From Nocardiopsis sp. NRRL B-16309 (GTDB lineage Bacteria; Actinomycetota; Actinomycetes; Streptosporangiales; Streptosporangiaceae): a stretch of DNA of 64,000 nt. This document shows positions 8,175-16,940 of this stretch, one piece after another. A program made the translations under genes and the position numbers. Each line of letters begins with the position of its first letter. Within the stretch, counting starts at the first letter, position 1. The notes under the pieces are model-generated. The model was not told the origin of the DNA, did no database searches, and saw only the letters and a program-made list of their open reading frames with translations. The stretch spans positions 9,940 to 73,939 of the forward strand of contig NZ_LGEC01000073.1 of the NCBI RefSeq assembly GCF_001279585.1, given 5' to 3'.

Positions 8175-9004
8175 GGGGTGGTGACGTCTTCCTCTGTCGG
8201 GGATGGGTTCGCGGGTCCGTGGTCGTTCGGCTCCAGCGGGCCGCGGGCGTCGAAGAGCAGGTGCCGCCGTCCGGAACGCGGATGGGCGACGGCTGTCGAC
8301 TCGACGCCGAAGACCGAACGGACCAGGTCTGTGTGGAGCACCTCGTCCGGGGTGCCGAGGGAGAGCAGGCGCCCCTCGGCCAGGACCCCGACGGCGTCGC
8401 AGGAGCGCGCGGCCAGGTTCAGGTCGTGCAGGGCGATCAGCACGGTGCGGTCGGTCGTCCCGATCAGGTCGAGGAGTTCGAGCTGATGGGCGATGTCGAG
8501 GTGGTTCGTGGGCTCGTCGAGGACGAGTACGGGCGTGTCCTGGGCGAGCGCGCGGGCGAAGAGCACGCGCTGGCGCTCGCCGCCCGAGAGCGCGGAGAAC
8601 GAGCGGGTCTCCAGGTGCGCGGCGCCGACATGGCTGAGGGCCTCGCGGGCGAGGGCGACGTCGCGGTCGGAGTCGCGTCCGTACCCGCGTCCGTGCGGGA
8701 TGCGTCCGAGCAGCACCATGTCGAGCACGGGGATCTCGAACTCCTCGCTGTGCTCCTGTGCCATCACCGCCACGTGCCGGGCCAGGTCCTGGCGCTTGAG
8801 CGCGGTGATGTCGGTGCCGCCGAAGCGCACGCGGCCGGCTGAGGGGGCCGAGAGCCCCGACACGGCGCGCAGCAGGGTGGACTTGCCGCTCCCGTTGGGC
8901 CCGAGCAGCCCGAGCACGGTGCCCGAGGGCACCGAGACGCTCACGTCGGTGACGACGGGACGTCCGCCGCGGTGGGCGGTGAGGTTCTCGATCTCGACTC
9001 TCAT
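8171..9004 (-). CDS. metallophore ABC transporter, ATP-binding protein (FecE/FepC family)
   Basis: A 277-residue ATPase with Walker A GPNGSGKST, Q-loop MAQEHSEEFE, signature LSGGERQRVLFARAL and Walker B PVLVLDEPTNHLD. The start ATG 9004 overlaps the permease stop by ATGA and the gene ends by overlapping the binding-protein start the same way, so all three are translationally coupled. The C-terminal 40 residues (RSGRRHLLFDARGPLEPND and beyond) extend past the core fold and are acidic. It energises import through the FecCD permease encoded immediately upstream. Confidence 0.9.
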   Translation of the reverse strand: MRVEIENLTAHRGGRPVVTDVSVSVPSGTVLGLLGPNGSGKSTLLRAVSGLSAPSAGRVRFGGTDITALKRQDLARHVAVMAQEHSEEFEIPVLDMVLLGRIPHGRGYGRDSDRDVALAREALSHVGAAHLETRSFSALSGGERQRVLFARALAQDTPVLVLDEPTNHLDIAHQLELLDLIGTTDRTVLIALHDLNLAARSCDAVGVLAEGRLLSLGTPDEVLHTDLVRSVFGVESTAVAHPRSGRRHLLFDARGPLEPNDHGPANPSPTEEDVTTP

Positions 9005-10149
9005 CGGCCCGCCCCCACGCTGTCGGCGCGGTCGCGCCGCAGCAGCCACAGGAAGAACGGTGCTCCGACCATCGCGGTGAGCACGCCCAGAGGGACCTCC
9101 GCGGGAGCCGCCAGGGTACGAGCGAGAAAGTCGCAGGAGGCGAGGAAGACCGCTCCGCCGAGCAGGGCGACCGGGAGCATCCTGCGGTGGTCGGAACCGA
9201 CGGTGATGCGGGCGATGTGGGGGATGATCAGACCGACGAAGCCGATGCCTCCCGAGACCGCGACGACCGATCCGGTCAGCAGGGCGGCGGCGACGAGTGT
9301 GCCGCTGCGCAGCCGGTTGACGTCGACGCCCAGCGACGCGGCCGCGTCGTCTCCGACGAGGAGGGCGTTGAGCGCCCGCGCGCGGAAGGCGGCGAGGAGC
9401 CCCACGATGAGCAGCGCCGCCGAGGGCAGCGCGAGGTGGCCCATCGTGGCGGCGGAGACCGAACCCAGCAGGAAGAACATGATGCTGAAGACATTCTGCG
9501 CGTCGGTGGTGATGGTCAGGTAGCTCGTCGCTGCGCTGAACAGCGAGCCGAGGGCGACGCCGGCGAGGATGAGGCGCTGGGGAGCGATGCGTCCGTTCTT
9601 GTGGGCCAGGGCGTAGACGGCCGCGGTGGCCAGGAGCGCGCCGAGGAAGGCCGCGCCCCCGACTCCGAGGGCGCTGGACCCGAGGCCCAGGACGATGAAC
9701 GAGACCGCGCCGACTCCGGCGCCGGCGGAGACGCCGAGGATGTAGGGCTCGGCCAGGGCGTTGTGGACCACGGCCTGCATCAGCGCGCCGGCCAGCGCCA
9801 GCGCGGCGCCGGCGGTCGCGGCCAGGAGCGCGCGGGGCAGCCGGAACTGCCAGACGGCGTTGTCCTGCACCGTCGTCAGCGACCCGTCCGACATCCAGGG
9901 CATGCCCGGCACGAGATGGCCGATGACGATGCGCAGGGCCTCCGCCGGTGACACGTCGATCGTGCCGACACTGGCCGACAGCAGCACCACCGCGACGAGC
10001 GCGAGGGCCAGGACCGGAACGAGGAGCCGGGCGGCGAGCACGCCCCGCCGCCGGGGGTCGGACGCGGGGGCGGCCGGGGCCGGGGCGCCGCCGGGGGGAG
10101 TTCCTGCGGGGCGGGCGCGGGGCAGGAGGCGTTGGAGGGGAGTCGACAC
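9001..10149 (-). CDS. metallophore ABC transporter permease (FecCD family)
   Basis: A FecCD/BtuC-fold permease of 382 residues from the GTG at 10149, which has GGGAG five bases upstream. A longer frame runs to 10380 but its extra sequence is proline- and arginine-rich and looks non-coding. About ten hydrophobic helices are present. NALAEPYILGVSAGAGVGAV is the family motif and GFVGLIIPHIARITVGSDHR is the ATPase-coupling segment. It is a single permease that would work as a homodimer, unlike the heterodimeric iron importer at 2.8-4.8 kb. Confidence 0.88.
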   Translation of the reverse strand: MSTPLQRLLPRARPAGTPPGGAPAPAAPASDPRRRGVLAARLLVPVLALALVAVVLLSASVGTIDVSPAEALRIVIGHLVPGMPWMSDGSLTTVQDNAVWQFRLPRALLAATAGAALALAGALMQAVVHNALAEPYILGVSAGAGVGAVSFIVLGLGSSALGVGGAAFLGALLATAAVYALAHKNGRIAPQRLILAGVALGSLFSAATSYLTITTDAQNVFSIMFFLLGSVSAATMGHLALPSAALLIVGLLAAFRARALNALLVGDDAAASLGVDVNRLRSGTLVAAALLTGSVVAVSGGIGFVGLIIPHIARITVGSDHRRMLPVALLGGAVFLASCDFLARTLAAPAEVPLGVLTAMVGAPFFLWLLRRDRADSVGAGR

Positions 10150-10193
10150 GTTTCTCCCGTTGGTTGCTGGTGCCATCTGTCGCGGGGGTTCTC

Positions 10194-10684
10194 TCAGGTC
10201 GTCGAAGGGGCGGTCGGTGCTGATCCGGTGGTGCCGGCGTCCAGGGCTCCGGCACGGTGCGGCGGTGGGATCCGGCGCGGGTGCGCGATTCCCTCGGGGG
10301 TGTCCGAGGATCCGAACTCGGCCCACCGCTGTCCGAGCGGGAGGGCGCCCGGCTCGACGCGGGTGAGGACGTCGCTCCACGCCTGTGCGTTCGCGCCCAG
10401 CCCGGTCCTCATCGCCGCGTAGCGGCCCGAGGCGCCGCGAACGAGGTGCTCACCGGGGACGGCCGCCGGGAGGCGTCGTCCCTCGCCGGACCGGAGCCCC
10501 CGCGCACGCCGGAGCGGTCGTCGACGAAGGCCCCTGCGAGGCTGCCCTCGCCATGGCGGGGGAGCGAGAGGAACCCGGCGTGCTCGGCGAGGACGGCGCT
10601 GCCGAGCGGTTTCACGGTGCCCTCGACCACGGCGTGGGTGCGGCCCGCGCCGTGGTCGGAGCCGAGGGGTTCCTGGGAGGTCAC
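10194..10684 (-). pseudogene. unrecognised broken gene or pair of small ORFs behind the Zur-like box
   Basis: Two leftward frames with strongly G/C-biased third positions occupy this space. The first (GTG 10684, 91 codons) reads VVEGTVKPLGSAVLAEHAGF. The second overlaps it at an ATGA (ATG 10412, 72 codons) and reads MRTGLGANAQAWSDVLTRV. The second frame also reads sensibly upstream of its ATG (PGEHLVRGASGRYAA), which suggests one longer gene broken by a frameshift around 10480-10550. I recognise no family. The first start lies 20 bp from the Zur-like box and the permease gene follows. Confidence 0.35.
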
Positions 10685-10703
10685 GGGCCCAGACTATTGG
10701 AAA

Positions 10704-10718
10704 TGGGAATCGTTTTCA
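10704..10718. promoter_or_regulatory. Zur-type zinc-uptake regulator box
   Basis: On the leftward strand the 15-mer reads TGAAAACGATTCCCA, close to the actinobacterial Zur pattern TGaaAatgatttTCA with a 7-1-7 dyad. It sits in an AT-rich island within otherwise GC-rich DNA between the leftward importer operon and the rightward ABC pair. A Fur-family iron regulator of similar half-site cannot be excluded from sequence alone. Confidence 0.6.
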
Positions 10719-10996
10719 ATTAGGGTGAGTCTCGTTCCCCAGTGGACCCGTATCGGCCCAGGCCCGCGGGATCCGGGTCCTCGGGGCGCACCGGTCGCGG
10801 ACGAGACCATCGCGACGGACGCGCCCTCCGCCGAGGCCACCGCGACTTTGTGCCGGGCCCTGTGCCGGGCGGGCGCCCTGCCCCGCCGATGGCGCTGCCG
10901 ACCGGTGTCGTGATTCGTCGCCACGCGCGGCCGCTGGACCGTGCACGCCCCGGCGATGCTCCCCGCAGCACGCGACCTCGACAAGGAGTCGGACGC
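10719..10996. other. leader region before the ABC pair
   Basis: This stretch of about 280 bp lies between the Zur-like box and the first half-transporter. It stays open in one frame but the sequence is arginine- and glycine-rich without recognisable domains. I see no credible gene; it may be a long 5' leader or hold an undetected promoter. Confidence 0.35.
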
Positions 10997-12697
10997 ATGA
11001 TGATCGTTCCCCTGCTGTGGCGGGAGGCGGCCCGGTTCCCCGCGGCCCTGGCGCGGAGCGTCGCCCTGCTGGTCCTGGTCTTCCTCAGCCACGTCGGACA
11101 GGCCGTGGCGATCGCCTGGTCGATGTCGGCGGTGCTGCACGGGCAGGCCCGGGACGTGTTCGTCGCCCTGTCGCTGATCCTCGGGATCGCCCTGCTGCGC
11201 CTGGTGCTCTCCCTGGCCCAGGCGTCGGCCGCCGCGCATCTGGGGGGCCGGGTCAGACAGGCGGTCCGCCGCCGCGCGATGCGGGCCGCGCTCGTGCCCG
11301 CGCGGCTGCACGACACGGCGGCCCGGGACGGTTCGATGCGCGCCGGCCTCGGTGACGGCGTCGACGGCATCGACGCCTACGTCTCCAAGTACGTTCCCGC
11401 CATCGTGCAACTGCTCCTGACCTGCCCGATCGTCGTGATCGCACTCGTAGCGCTCTCGCCGTGGGCGGGGGCGTGCGTCGCCGCGGGGATCGTGCTCGCC
11501 CTGGCGGGGCCCCTGGCGTGGAAGCGGATGATGGCCCGGCGCGGGCTCGACCACTGGGACAGCTACGAGGCGCTCAGCGCCGACCTGCTCGAATCCCTGC
11601 GCGGTATGGCCACCCTGCGCACGCTCGGCGACGTGTCCGGCACGCGCGAGCGCCTGGACGACCGATCCGAGGCGCTGCGCAGGGCCACCGAACGGGTGAT
11701 GCGCGGCTCCCTGGGCGAGACGGCCGTCACCGACGCGGCCGTCCAGGGGGGAGCGGTCGCCGCCGCCGCCCTCGCCATCGCCCACGCGGTCACCGGGCAG
11801 GCCCCCGCCGTCGAGGCCTACCTGATCCTCCTGCTCTCCTCCGAGGCGTTCCGTCCCGTCCGGGACCTCTCGCGGCACTGGCACGCCGGATTCCTCGGCC
11901 TCACCGCGATCCCCGGGCTCCAGCGGATCGGGGCCTTCACCGAGCAGCGCGACGACGCCGACCCCGTGGGCCCCGCCCGTACTGACGCAGCCCCCGCCGC
12001 CGCCACCATCCCGCCCGACCCCGGAAACGGTCCGGCGACCGACGACCCCTGTGCCGACACACTGGAAGTGACCGGTCTGAGCTTCCGCTACCCCGACGCA
12101 CCCGAGGACGTCATCCACGATCTCGACCTGACGGCCCGGCGGGGCGCGCTCACCGCGATCGTCGGAGCCTCCGGGGCGGGAAAGTCCACTCTCTTCGACC
12201 TCCTCCTGGGCTTCCTCACCCCGCGCGCCGGAAGCATCGAGCTCGACCGCCGACCGCTGCGGACCCGCGACATCGCCGTGGTCTCCCAGAGGCCGGTGCT
12301 CTTCGCCGGGACCATCCGCGACAACCTCACGGTCGCCGGCGCCACCGCGGAAGCGGACCTGGCCGCGGCCTGCCGCGCCGCGGGGGTCCTCGACGAGATC
12401 CGGCGCTTCCCGCGCGGCTTCGACACCGAGGTCACCGAAGCCGGAACCAGCCTGTCGGGCGGACAGCGCCAGCGCCTCGCCCTGGCCCGCGCACTGCTGG
12501 CCCGGCGCCCGGTCCTGCTCGTCGACGAGCCGACCAGCGCGTTGGACGCCGACCGCTCCGCGGACGTCATCGAGACCCTGCACCGTGTCGCCCGCGACCG
12601 CATCGTCATCATGATCAGCCACCGCTCCGAGACCCTCACCGAGGTCCCCCACGTGCTGAGCCTCGACGCCGGACACCTGCACAGGAGTGCCCCGTGA
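10997..12697 (+). CDS. ABC transporter, fused permease/ATPase half (CydD/YbtP-like)
   Basis: A 566-residue half-transporter: six-helix exporter-fold membrane domain (residues about 1-300), then an ATPase domain with Walker A GASGAGKST, signature LSGGQRQRLALARALLARR and Walker B VLLVDEPTSALD. Between them lies an alanine/proline-rich linker of about 40 residues. ATG 10997 has AAGGAG eight bases upstream. It partners with the next gene by a GTGA overlap. CydDC-type annotation is possible, but the context (Zur-like box, binding-protein importer) fits the YbtPQ/IrtAB group, which uses the exporter fold to import or handle metallophores. No cytochrome bd genes are nearby. Confidence 0.8.
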   Translation: MMIVPLLWREAARFPAALARSVALLVLVFLSHVGQAVAIAWSMSAVLHGQARDVFVALSLILGIALLRLVLSLAQASAAAHLGGRVRQAVRRRAMRAALVPARLHDTAARDGSMRAGLGDGVDGIDAYVSKYVPAIVQLLLTCPIVVIALVALSPWAGACVAAGIVLALAGPLAWKRMMARRGLDHWDSYEALSADLLESLRGMATLRTLGDVSGTRERLDDRSEALRRATERVMRGSLGETAVTDAAVQGGAVAAAALAIAHAVTGQAPAVEAYLILLLSSEAFRPVRDLSRHWHAGFLGLTAIPGLQRIGAFTEQRDDADPVGPARTDAAPAAATIPPDPGNGPATDDPCADTLEVTGLSFRYPDAPEDVIHDLDLTARRGALTAIVGASGAGKSTLFDLLLGFLTPRAGSIELDRRPLRTRDIAVVSQRPVLFAGTIRDNLTVAGATAEADLAAACRAAGVLDEIRRFPRGFDTEVTEAGTSLSGGQRQRLALARALLARRPVLLVDEPTSALDADRSADVIETLHRVARDRIVIMISHRSETLTEVPHVLSLDAGHLHRSAP

Positions 12698-14382
12698 AGC
12701 CCCTCTCCGCGTCCCGCGCCTTCCGCGCACTGCTGCCCGTACTGCGGCCGCAATGGCGGGGGATGCTCTGGAGCTACGTGCTCGGCACCGCGAGCGCGCT
12801 CGGCCTGGCCGCTCTGGCCGTCCTCACGGCCTGGGCGGTCGGCCACGCCGTCGTGGAGCGCACACCGCCCGGGCCGCTCTGGTGGACCCTGGTCCTCGGG
12901 CTCGTGCTGCTGCGCGTGGTGCTGACCTGGCGGGAGATGGACGTCTCGCACGCCCTGGCCTACCGGGTGCTGGCCCGGCTGAGGATGGCCCTGTTCGACG
13001 CCTACGCGCGCAGTGTTCCGGGTCGGCGGCGCGAGCACTCCGGGCGCGCGGCCACCGTCGCGATGGAGGACATCGAGAAGCTCGAGTTCTTCTACGCCCA
13101 CACGATCGCCCAGCTCGGTGCCGCGCTCACGCTGTTCGCCGCCTCCCTGGCCACCGCGTCCGTCCTGCTGCCCGAAGCGGCGCTCGTCATGCTCGTGGGC
13201 GCCGCCGTCGTGGCGACCAGCGCGCTGTACTGGGCCGGAGCCGCCCGACGCCTGGGGGAGCGGGAACAGCGTGAGCGCTCGGACCTGTCCGAGCACATCG
13301 TCGACGCGCTGGGCGCCCTGCGCGAGGTGCTCGCCTACGGACTCGTCCCCCGGATCGTCGCCGAGACCAGCGCCGCCACCGCGCGCGCCACCGCCCTCGC
13401 GCGTCGGCGTGAACTGCTCTCGCAGCTGGTCACCGCTCTGCGGGAACTCATCCTCACCGCCGTGGTCGTCGGGGTCATCGCCACCAGCGCCACCGCCGCG
13501 GGCGTGCTCACCGAAGGCGCCCCGGTGCGGCTGGCCCCGGCGGAGCTGCCCGCGCTGATCGCGCTGGCCCTGGCCGGGATCGCCGCGGTCGTCGACGCCA
13601 CGGACACCCTCACCCGGCTCCACCCGCTCGTCGCCGGCGCCGAACGCGTCGCCGCCGGAATCCGGCGGCCCCCGGTCGTCAGTGTTCCCGACGCGCCCCG
13701 ACGGCTGCCCGCCGGGCCGCTCGGCCTCCGGTTCCGGGAGGTGTCCTTCTCCTACGAGGGCCGGCAGCCCACGCTCAGGTCCTGGTCCGTCGACCTCGCT
13801 CCCGGCGAGCACGTCGGGCTGGTCGGCCCTTCGGGTTCGGGCAAGAGCACGGTCATCGCGCTCGCGACCCGCCTCTGGGACCCCTCGGCGGGCACGGTCG
13901 AACTCGTGAGGGCCGAGGGCGAGAGCATCCCCCTCGCCGATCTCGACGACGCGGCGCTGCGGGGGGCCGTCGCACTGGTCGACCAGGACGCGGTGCTCTT
14001 CCACGGCACCGTCCGCGACAACCTGCTGCGCGGCTGCGGGCCGCGGTCCGACGACGACCTGGCCGCCCTGCTCGAACGGGTCGAAGCCGCCTCGTGGATC
14101 GGTCTGGACGACGACCTCGGCGAGGCGGGTGTGCGATTGTCCGGCGGACAGAGGGCACGCCTGTGCCTGGCCCGCGCCCTGGCCCGCCGACCACGCGTCC
14201 TGCTGGTGGACGAGGTCACCGCCAGTCTCGACCCGACCACCGAACGGCTGGTCTCCGACGTCATCGCCGCGTTCCCCGGTACCGTCCTCATCGCCTCCCA
14301 CCGGGCCGAGACGCTCGCCCGCCTCGGACGCGTCGTGGACGTGGCCGGGAGCCCGCTCGCCGCGCGGGAGGCGGGCGGCTGA
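12694..14382 (+). CDS. ABC transporter, fused permease/ATPase half (CydC/YbtQ-like)
   Basis: The 562-residue partner of the preceding half-transporter. A six-helix membrane domain with the cytoplasmic segment AATVAMEDIEKLEFFYAHT is followed by an ATPase with Walker A GPSGSGKST, signature LSGGQRARLCLARALARR and Walker B VLLVDEVTASLD. The GTG start overlaps the stop of its partner. The two proteins are similar in layout and should form a heterodimer. If the locus is zinc-regulated, the pair could move the metal-free or metal-bound chelator across the inner membrane; direction cannot be read from the sequence. Confidence 0.8.
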   Translation: MKPLSASRAFRALLPVLRPQWRGMLWSYVLGTASALGLAALAVLTAWAVGHAVVERTPPGPLWWTLVLGLVLLRVVLTWREMDVSHALAYRVLARLRMALFDAYARSVPGRRREHSGRAATVAMEDIEKLEFFYAHTIAQLGAALTLFAASLATASVLLPEAALVMLVGAAVVATSALYWAGAARRLGEREQRERSDLSEHIVDALGALREVLAYGLVPRIVAETSAATARATALARRRELLSQLVTALRELILTAVVVGVIATSATAAGVLTEGAPVRLAPAELPALIALALAGIAAVVDATDTLTRLHPLVAGAERVAAGIRRPPVVSVPDAPRRLPAGPLGLRFREVSFSYEGRQPTLRSWSVDLAPGEHVGLVGPSGSGKSTVIALATRLWDPSAGTVELVRAEGESIPLADLDDAALRGAVALVDQDAVLFHGTVRDNLLRGCGPRSDDDLAALLERVEAASWIGLDDDLGEAGVRLSGGQRARLCLARALARRPRVLLVDEVTASLDPTTERLVSDVIAAFPGTVLIASHRAETLARLGRVVDVAGSPLAAREAGG

Positions 14383-14683
14383 CCCGGTCGGATCTGCCAG
14401 AGCCGTCCCGGCACGGCGGCCCCGCCCTCCTCAGAGGGTGAGGATCCCGGAGAAGGAGCGGCCGGGACGCCGCCCACCGGCCGCACGCGGCCCGATCGGA
14501 CCTCGACCCCTCACCCCCCGGGCTCCCGCACCACCAGAGGACAGCACGGACACGACGAAGCAGACAGGAAGGAACCGACCACCGCCACCGGTGGTCGAAC
14601 CCCACCACCGACACCGGCATCTGACCAAGAGCCCTCCAGAGCGTCCAGCTCATTCCCGTGCGAGTCCGGAAAGCACCAGTCCT
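14383..14683 (+). other. intergenic stretch, nothing recognised
   Basis: About 300 bp between the ABC pair and the kinase gene. It is GC-rich and contains short inverted repeats such as ACCACCGCCACCGGTGGT, but no convincing terminator, operator or gene. Confidence 0.35.
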
Positions 14684-16684
14684 TTGCACCCCCTGCACCC
14701 GAGCGATCCCACCCGTATCGGCCCCTACCGCCTCACCCACCGCCTTGGCGCGGGCGGTATGGGTCGTGTCTACCTCGCCAGGACCCCCTCCGGCCGCGCG
14801 CTCGTCATCAAGGTCGTCCTTCCCGAACTCGCGCGGGAGGACGGCTTCCGCGCCCGCTTCGCCCGCGAGGCCGACGCCGCGCGCAGGGTCGGCGGCTTCC
14901 ACACCGCCCAGGTCGTGGACTCCGCCCCCGACGCCGACCTGCCCTGGATCGCCACCGCCCACATCCCCGGTCCGACCCTGGGCCAGGCCGTCCGGGAGCA
15001 CGGCCCCATGACCCCGCCCGCCCTCCACGGCCTGGCCACCGGGCTCGCCGAGGGCCTGGAAGCCATCCACGCCTGCGGCCTGGTGCACCGCGACCTCAAA
15101 CCCGCCAACATCATCCTCGCCGACGACGGGCCCCGCATCATCGACTTCGGTATCGCCCGCCCGCTGGACGCCGACAGCATGACCACCCAGGGAGCGGTGT
15201 TCGGCACCCTGCCGTACATGTCCCCCGAACAGACCGACGGCTCCCGCGTCGGCCCGGCTTCGGACGTGTTCTCCCTGGGGACGGTGCTCGCCTACGCCGC
15301 CACCGGCACCAACCCCTTCTCCGGGGCCACCATGGCCGAGACACTGCGACGCCTGATCAGCCCGCCGCCCGACCCCGGAGAGTTCGACCCGGACATCCGG
15401 ACACTGATCGGCCAATGCTGGGACCACGACCCCGACCGGCGGCCCACTCCCAGCCAGATCCTCAACCGTTTCGAGGAACTCGGCCCCGGTTCCCGGCCCT
15501 CGCGCCGCATCCTGGGACCGGGACCGGACACGGCCCCGCCCGTGGCACCGGACCCCTCCGTTGCGGAAGAAGCGCCTGTGCTTCCCACCGGAGACCCCCG
15601 TTTCGGGACCGGGACCGGCGCGGGCGGTGCCTTGACGTCCACCAGTGGCCGAACACGGCCCTCTGCCACCGACACCGCGGTCTCCACGGCTCCTGCCACG
15701 GTGACGGCGGGTTCCGGTGCGGGGAGACCGAGGAAGAACATGTGGCGGTACATCAGCGCGGCGATCGCGGTCGCGGTTCTGGTCGCCCTCGTGGTAGGGG
15801 AGTACCTCCCGACAGCGGACGTCACCTTCGCGGGCCACGAGGGGTCGGTGGACGCGGTGGCGTTCGGGGCTGACGGCGACACGTTGGCCACGGCTGGCTC
15901 TGACGGTACCGTGCGCTTGTGGGACGCGGGCACCGGTGACCAGGTCGCCACCCTCACCGGCGACAGCGACGACGTGCATTCGGTGGCGTTCAGCCCCGAC
16001 GGCACCACCCTCGCCTCCGGTGGCGGCGACACCGTGCGCCTGTGGGACGCCGGCACCGGCGACCAGGTCGCCGCCCTCACCGGACACGAGGGGTCGGTGT
16101 ACGCGGTCGCGTTCAGCCCCGACGGCCGCTTCGTCGCCAGCGCCGACGGCGACACCGTGCGTCTGTCGGATGTCGGCACCGGTGAGCAGGTCGCCGCCCT
16201 CACCGGCCACAGCTACAGCGTGCGTTCGGTGGCGTTCAGCCCCGACGGCACCACCCTGGCCACCGGAAGCAATGACGGCACCGTGCGCCTGTGGGAGGCC
16301 GGCACCGGCGAGCCGGTCGCCACCCTCACCGCACACCAGGTCACGGTGGCGGCGGTGGCGTTCAGCCCTGACGGCACCACCCTCGCCTCCGGTGGGTTCG
16401 ACAACACCGTACGGTTGTGGGACGTCGGCACCGGCGAGCAGATCACCACCCTCGCGGAGTACCGCGAGAGTGTGCTTTCGGTGGCGTTCGGCCCCGACGG
16501 CACCACCCTGGCCACCGGCGGCAACGACGGTGTCGTGCGCCTGGTGGACGTCGACACCGGTCATCAGATCGCCACCCTCACCGATCACGACGATTCGGTG
16601 ACATCGGTGGCCTTCAGCCCCGACGGCAACAGTCTCGTCGCGGGCAACGATGACGGGACACCGAGGCTCTGGACCATCGGCTGA
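14684..16684 (+). CDS. Ser/Thr protein kinase with extracellular WD40 propeller
   Basis: A 666-residue receptor-type PknB-family kinase. Residues 14-270 form the kinase: glycine loop LGAGGMGRVY, lysine in VIKVV, catalytic loop HRDLKPAN (135-142) and DFG (154-156). A proline/threonine-rich juxtamembrane region leads to one helix (MWRYISAAIAVAVLVALVV), then seven WD40 repeats of about 42 residues built on VAFSPDGTTLA and TVRLWDAGTG, which should close into a propeller outside the cell. I chose TTG 14684 as start because the kinase-proximal sequence begins there and GGAAAG lies upstream; the longer frame overlaps the ABC gene. Propeller ligands are unknown. Confidence 0.82.
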   Translation: MHPLHPSDPTRIGPYRLTHRLGAGGMGRVYLARTPSGRALVIKVVLPELAREDGFRARFAREADAARRVGGFHTAQVVDSAPDADLPWIATAHIPGPTLGQAVREHGPMTPPALHGLATGLAEGLEAIHACGLVHRDLKPANIILADDGPRIIDFGIARPLDADSMTTQGAVFGTLPYMSPEQTDGSRVGPASDVFSLGTVLAYAATGTNPFSGATMAETLRRLISPPPDPGEFDPDIRTLIGQCWDHDPDRRPTPSQILNRFEELGPGSRPSRRILGPGPDTAPPVAPDPSVAEEAPVLPTGDPRFGTGTGAGGALTSTSGRTRPSATDTAVSTAPATVTAGSGAGRPRKNMWRYISAAIAVAVLVALVVGEYLPTADVTFAGHEGSVDAVAFGADGDTLATAGSDGTVRLWDAGTGDQVATLTGDSDDVHSVAFSPDGTTLASGGGDTVRLWDAGTGDQVAALTGHEGSVYAVAFSPDGRFVASADGDTVRLSDVGTGEQVAALTGHSYSVRSVAFSPDGTTLATGSNDGTVRLWEAGTGEPVATLTAHQVTVAAVAFSPDGTTLASGGFDNTVRLWDVGTGEQITTLAEYRESVLSVAFGPDGTTLATGGNDGVVRLVDVDTGHQIATLTDHDDSVTSVAFSPDGNSLVAGNDDGTPRLWTIG

Positions 16685-16940
16685 CGTCCGTACGCACGTC
16701 CCACGTCCCGCAGGCTCGACGGCCGGGAGAGCGCTGACGGGGTCGGTGTCCTCCTCGCGCGGGCCGGACGCCGTCGTCGCGACGCGGCGGCGCCACAATC
16801 CAGGGATCGGCCGACCCGCGCTCGTAGGATGCGGGAGGGGACGGCCGAGCGCCGTGGATGGAGAGTTCCAGGAACGCGGCTCCCTCGGCATCGGACCCCG
16901 GAGGGTCCGGCAGCAGGAACCGCCAACCGAGGAAGGCCTC

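Noticed and set aside
10694..12730. A 678-codon leftward open frame opposite the first ABC half-transporter
   Set aside because: The forward strand encodes an ABC protein with all ATPase motifs; the reverse frame shows only Gly/Arg/Asp-rich low-complexity sequence.
10997..14382. CydDC needed for cytochrome bd assembly
   Set aside because: The general architecture fits, but no cydAB genes are adjacent and the Zur-like box and metallophore importer favour a metallophore role; kept only as an alternative.
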